Source: Clostridia bacterium (GTDB lineage Bacteria; Bacillota; Clostridia; Christensenellales; Borkfalkiaceae). Taken from it: a stretch of 8,668 bases of DNA. Of the stretch, positions 6,313 to 8,668 are shown in pieces (the stretch's first letter is position 1; each line of letters opens with the position of its first letter). The notes beneath the pieces were generated by a model that saw only the letters and a list, made by a program, of their open reading frames with translations, had not been told where the DNA came from and did no database searches. The translations under genes were made by a program, and so were the position numbers. The DNA lies in NCBI GenBank assembly GCA_017421905.1, contig JAFOHH010000201.1:1-8668 (forward strand), in the 5' to 3' direction.

Positions 6313-7365
6313 ATGAGAAATTATGCATTAAAGCCCGTATTTTTTAAACCCAACCGCGTACGCCGCATTTATACGGGCGGCGCGTTGATGGATACCTTTT
6401 TAGACCGCCCCGAAAAGCTTGGCGACGGCTTTTTACCCGAGGAATGGATTGCCTCTACCGTAATTGCGCTTAACGAAAACCCCACCCCTAGCGAAGGGCT
6501 TTCTTTCATAGAAACGGAAACCGATACGGAGCTTTCCTTCCGCGACCTGCTAGCCGCTTATCCTACCGAAATGCTCGGAAGCCGCTCCTCCTTTGACGTT
6601 CTCGTAAAATATTTGGATAGCGCTATTCGCCTGCCCGTGCAAGCGCACCCCACGAAAGCTTTTTCCCGCGCGAACTTTGGCAGCGATTACGGCAAAACGG
6701 AAAGCTGGCTGGTTCTTGCCACGAGAGAAAACGCCGAAATTTACTTTGGCTTTAACCGCGCGCTAACGAAGGAAGAATTTTCTGCCGCCGTAGAAAAAAG
6801 CCGTGCAGATAAAAACGCACTCGTGCCCTTTCTCGGCAAAACGGACGTAAAGCCGGGCGATTTATTTTTAATTCCTGCCGGTCTTGCGCACGCCATCGGT
6901 TACGGCTGTTTAATTTTAGAAGTGCAAGAGCCCACCGATTTTACCATTCAACCCGAATACTACTGCGGCGACTACGCCCTAAGCGAACGGGAAATGTACA
7001 TCGGTCTTCCTAAAGAAGTGGCGCTGGATTGTTTTGATTACACCTTGCTTGGCGAAAAAGCCGTTGCGGCGGCGAGAAAAACGCCCCACCTAGTCCGCAA
7101 AACGGAAAACTATGCCGAATACGCTTTAATCAGCTATGAAGATACCCCCTGCTTTGCCTTTTCTCGCTACGACGTTACGGGCACGCTTGCCCTAACCCCT
7201 AGCCCCGCGCTTTACGTTGTAATAGAAGGCGAAGGCGAGGTTTACGGCAAGGATTACCGCAGACCCGTGCGCCGCGGCGATTACTTTTTTATGCCGTACG
7301 CCGCAGAAGGCTTTTCCCTTACGGGGAATGTTTCGGTAATTGCCGTTTTCCCCTCCAAGCAATAA
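6313..7365 (+). CDS. Class I mannose-6-phosphate isomerase-like cupin protein
   Basis: From ATG 6313 the protein has 350 residues, against about 315-320 for Firmicute ManA. Type I phosphomannose isomerases use zinc to interconvert mannose-6-phosphate and fructose-6-phosphate. The expected zinc ligands are all visible: Gln110 and His112 in PVQAHP, Glu130 in GKTESW, and His193 in PAGLAHAIG. LEVQEPTDFTIQPE (202-215) is the usual following strand. The C-terminal part (about 280-350) is a second cupin-like barrel (VVIEGEGEVYG; VRRGDYFFMPY). Near the N-terminus, where ManA has a GESW-like motif, this protein has LPEEWIAST (41-49), so it belongs to a divergent branch and may act on another sugar phosphate. 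It follows the FGGY kinase gene by 28 bases and is the last gene of the operon. Fold and zinc site are well supported; the substrate is inferred from the family. Confidence 0.87.
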   Translation: MRNYALKPVFFKPNRVRRIYTGGALMDTFLDRPEKLGDGFLPEEWIASTVIALNENPTPSEGLSFIETETDTELSFRDLLAAYPTEMLGSRSSFDVLVKYLDSAIRLPVQAHPTKAFSRANFGSDYGKTESWLVLATRENAEIYFGFNRALTKEEFSAAVEKSRADKNALVPFLGKTDVKPGDLFLIPAGLAHAIGYGCLILEVQEPTDFTIQPEYYCGDYALSEREMYIGLPKEVALDCFDYTLLGEKAVAAARKTPHLVRKTENYAEYALISYEDTPCFAFSRYDVTGTLALTPSPALYVVIEGEGEVYGKDYRRPVRRGDYFFMPYAAEGFSLTGNVSVIAVFPSKQ

Positions 7366-7447
7366 AGGCAAAACAAGCAATAACGGCAAAAACGGACGCT
7401 AAAACCAAGCGGCTCGCTCGTTCTATCTTATTTCCAAATACAAAACG

Positions 7448-7481
7448 GGGCTTTTCCTAAAACGGAAAAGCCCTTTTTCTT
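7448..7481 (+). terminator. Intrinsic terminator of the glycyl-radical operon
   Basis: GGGCTTTTCC (7448-7457) pairs perfectly with GGAAAAGCCC (7464-7473) over a six-base loop TAAAAC, followed by TTTTTCTTT. It lies 82 bases after the isomerase stop and directly before the next promoter, separating the operon from the FMN-controlled genes. The 7366-7447 stretch before it holds nothing I can identify. Confidence 0.95.
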
Positions 7482-7489
7482 TCAAACGC

Positions 7490-7518
7490 TTGACAAACTG
7501 CCGCCACGGTAGTACAAT
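7490..7518 (+). promoter_or_regulatory. Consensus sigma-A promoter of the FMN riboswitch transcript
   Basis: A perfect TTGACA (7490-7495) and TACAAT (7513-7518) are separated by exactly 17 bases. Transcription would start near 7525, about ten bases before the aptamer. The near-consensus match suggests strong basal transcription, with control left to the riboswitch. Confidence 0.92.
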
Positions 7519-7533
7519 ACGAAAAAAAATAAT

Positions 7534-7742
7534 CCAAACTTTGGGCAAAGTGCAATTCTTGACCGGTGGTAATACCAAAAGCCGCGCCTTATACCTAAAA
7601 CGCCGTCTTTAGCCTTTGTGCTAAAAGCGCGTTTAAAGCTGCTTTTCGTTAGTCCAACAGCCCCAACAGCCGATACGGTGCGATTCCGTAACCGCCAGTA
7701 AGCAAGGCGATCCCCTTGCAAAGTCTGAATGGGAAGGTTTGG
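7534..7742 (+). ncRNA. FMN riboswitch aptamer (RFN element)
   Basis: The conserved core of the RFN element is recognisable: GTGCAATTCTTGACCGG (7550-7566) with GTGGTAA after it corresponds to the 5' half, whose family form is GUGAAAUUCCCGACCGG followed by CGGUA. CGGTGCGATTCCG (7676-7688), then ACCGCCAGTAA and AAAGTCTGAATGGGAAGG (7720-7737), correspond to the 3' half. The P1 stem closes with CCAAAC (7534-7539) and GTTTGG (7737-7742). The P2 stem is kept by changed bases (AAG/CTT rather than GGG/CCC). The element is long, about 209 nt. The variable region carries a nested hairpin (7598-7634), and the last stem (P6) is lengthened by GCAAGG/CCTTGC (7702-7720). Binding of flavin mononucleotide normally switches the downstream genes off. 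Confidence 0.9.
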
Positions 7743-7752
7743 TTTTCATCCT

Positions 7753-7774
7753 CCGCCTCGTGCGGCGGCTTTTT
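7753..7774 (+). terminator. Candidate riboswitch terminator in the expression platform
   Basis: CCGCC (7753-7757) pairs with GGCGG (7764-7768) over TCGTGC, followed by C and TTTTT, then further T-rich sequence (GGCTTTTCTTTC). It lies 11 bases after the P1 stem of the aptamer. The stem is short but all G-C. No clear anti-terminator partner for it was found by eye. Confidence 0.62.
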
Positions 7775-7815
7775 GGCTTTTCTTTCTTTCCGCGCACGCG
7801 GAAAACGAAACGCCC

Positions 7816-7831
7816 TTTGTTGCGCAACAAA
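7816..7831 (+). repeat. Perfect 16-bp palindrome between riboswitch and gene
   Basis: TTTGTTGC (7816-7823) is followed directly by its reverse complement GCAACAAA (7824-7831). In DNA this is a fully symmetric site that a dimeric regulator could bind; in RNA it is a six-pair hairpin with a GCGC loop. Its role is unknown. Confidence 0.5.
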
Positions 7832-7866
7832 AAGCTCGCCCTGTAAATGAAAACCGCTAACCACCG

Positions 7867-7898
7867 CTCCCCTTTGCCCCGAGTTTTGCAAAGAGGAG
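7867..7898 (+). promoter_or_regulatory. Hairpin burying the ribosome binding site of the S-component gene
   Basis: CTCC (7867-7870) and CTTTGC (7872-7877) pair with GGAG (7895-7898) and GCAAAG (7888-7893), giving ten pairs with one C-A mismatch. The ribosome binding site AGGAG (7894-7898, seven bases before ATG 7906) forms the 3' side, so the closed hairpin would block translation. This looks like the translational half of the riboswitch output. The pairing is visible; its coupling to FMN is inferred. Confidence 0.6.
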
Positions 7899-7905
7899 TA
7901 TTTTT

Positions 7906-8442
7906 ATGTCTGCAAAAAAACTATCCTTTCTGGCGCTGTTTACCGCCCTTAACTGCATTACGACCTGGCTACTGCCCATCCCAACGGGGCTTGGCAACGT
8001 AAATTTTGCCGATTGCATTGCCTACCTTGCCGTTGCCTTGTTCGGCTTTTACGCAATATTTGTGGGGAGCATCGGTGGGTTTTTTGCCGACCTGCTTACG
8101 GGATACGCCGCGTTTGCCCCCTTTACCCTCGTGGTAAAAGCGGTTATGGCGTTTGTGGCGTGGGGCATTCTTTCTTTATGGAAAAAAAGAAAAGCCCAGC
8201 CCTCCCGCCTAATGCAAACCGCCGCTTGCTTAACCTCCTTTTTAGGGGGCGGCGCGATGATGGTAGTAGGTTACTTTTTTACCAACTGGATTTTAACGGG
8301 CTCTGCGCAATCGGCACTTTTGGGCGGCGTACCCTTTGACAGCGTGCAAGCCCTCGTTTGCGCCGTGGGCGGAACTTTTCTTGCCGTGCTGTTTACAAAT
8401 AGCCCCGCTCTTTCCCGCTTTTTTCAAGAAAAGAAAAAATAA
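7906..8442 (+). CDS. ECF transporter S component, probably for vitamin B6 or a related compound
   Basis: This 178-residue integral membrane protein is very hydrophobic, with about six predicted helices (near 6-24, 35-50, 50-66, 73-92, 105-130 and 145-168). It is the substrate-binding subunit of an energy-coupling-factor vitamin transporter, which would share an EcfA/EcfA'/EcfT module encoded elsewhere. The first helix has the AxxxA motif (Ala10, Ala14) that S components use to dock on EcfT. GLGNVNFAD (28-36) and the run GGFFADLLTGYAAFAPFTLVVK (57-78, containing the TGY and APFTLVVK elements) resemble the pyridoxine/hydroxymethylpyrimidine-type S components and not RibU, which has a KIDFSDVP block. 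The pyridoxal-type kinase gene 30 bases downstream supports a B6 role, but the FMN riboswitch in front would favour riboflavin. S component is well supported; the vitamin is uncertain. Confidence 0.82.
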   Translation: MSAKKLSFLALFTALNCITTWLLPIPTGLGNVNFADCIAYLAVALFGFYAIFVGSIGGFFADLLTGYAAFAPFTLVVKAVMAFVAWGILSLWKKRKAQPSRLMQTAACLTSFLGGGAMMVVGYFFTNWILTGSAQSALLGGVPFDSVQALVCAVGGTFLAVLFTNSPALSRFFQEKKK

Positions 8443-8472
8443 AGCCCCGCCTTTATAACGGAGAACCGATTT

Positions 8473-8668
8473 ATGAAACAATGCATCTTAATTAACGACT
8501 ATTCGGCGTTTGGCAGCAATTCGCTTGCCGCCGCCCTTCCCGTTTTGGCAGCGTTTGGCATAAAGGCGCACGCTTTCCCTACCGCCGTGCTTTCCGCCCA
8601 AACGGAATTTGAAAATCACGCAAAAACCCCCGTTTTTCTGCCGCCCTTTTTCGAGCAAGCGGCAAGCA
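8473..8668 (+). CDS. pdxK: Pyridoxal/pyridoxamine kinase (partial, 3' end outside window)
   Basis: The first 65 residues of a ribokinase-fold vitamin B6 kinase are present; the frame is still open at the window edge, so about three quarters of the gene is missing. These enzymes phosphorylate pyridoxal, pyridoxine or pyridoxamine on the 5' hydroxyl and trap the vitamin in the cell. The N-terminus fits the Firmicute pyridoxamine kinase pattern: ILINDYSAFGSNSL (5-18) matches the usual I-D-S-G-SL element, followed by LPVLAAFGI (22-30) and FPTAVLSAQTEF (35-46). A ribosome binding site GGAG is at 8460-8463, ten bases before the start. The gene follows the S-component gene by 30 bases, so uptake and trapping of one vitamin are probably coupled in one transcript under the FMN riboswitch. 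A hydroxymethylpyrimidine kinase role is possible but less likely. The symbol is given with moderate confidence. Confidence 0.8.
   Translation, partial: MKQCILINDYSAFGSNSLAAALPVLAAFGIKAHAFPTAVLSAQTEFENHAKTPVFLPPFFEQAAS

Noticed and set aside
7482..7891. Minus-strand reading frames of 65-80 codons over the riboswitch
   Set aside because: They lie antisense to a clear FMN aptamer and its platform, have unnatural Arg-rich composition and resemble no protein.
7906..8442. Firm assignment of the S component as RibU because of the FMN riboswitch
   Set aside because: The RibU-typical KIDFSDVP-like block is missing, and the sequence around GLGNVNFAD and TGYAAFAPFT with a B6-type kinase next door points elsewhere. 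The vitamin is left open.

Overview
The window looks like chromosomal DNA of an obligate anaerobe in the Clostridia (Firmicutes), probably from a gut-like habitat. This is inferred from an oxygen-sensitive glycyl radical enzyme with its radical-SAM activase, a group II ECF vitamin transporter subunit, an FMN riboswitch, consensus sigma-A promoters, AGGAG-type ribosome binding sites and mid-range GC with A/T-rich intergenic DNA. No insertion sequence, phage gene, tRNA, rRNA or CRISPR array is visible.

Left end (1-1460): the 3' part of a small unrecognised membrane protein gene on the plus strand ends at a strong intrinsic terminator. Facing it is a PlsC-like acyltransferase gene on the minus strand with its own good promoter. 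The divergent intergenic region behind it holds a terminator-like palindrome and the promoter of the next operon.

Centre (1428-7481): one operon of four plus-strand genes encodes a glycyl-radical-enzyme activase, a 787-residue glycyl radical enzyme (GRE) of the Cys-x-Glu (eliminase) type, an FGGY sugar kinase closest to sedoheptulokinases, and a divergent class I mannose-6-phosphate isomerase-like cupin. A strong terminator ends it. The set suggests a catabolic route in which a radical C-O (or similar) cleavage of a sugar or polyol is joined to phosphorylation and isomerisation; the substrate cannot be read from the sequence. The operon starts with a Rex-like palindrome at the transcription start. 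A leader of about 290 nt follows, with one hairpin and then five tandem repeats of about 45 bp. Each repeat forms the same small hairpin, with base-pair-preserving changes between copies. This leader is the most unusual object in the window.

Right end (7490-8668): a consensus promoter drives an FMN riboswitch with an enlarged variable region. A long expression platform follows, with a terminator hairpin and then a hairpin that buries the ribosome binding site. Downstream are an ECF S-component gene and the start of a pyridoxal/pyridoxamine kinase gene that runs off the window. The kinase and the S-component sequence point to vitamin B6 (or a related pyridine/pyrimidine), while the switch senses FMN. 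That mismatch is the second main point of interest.
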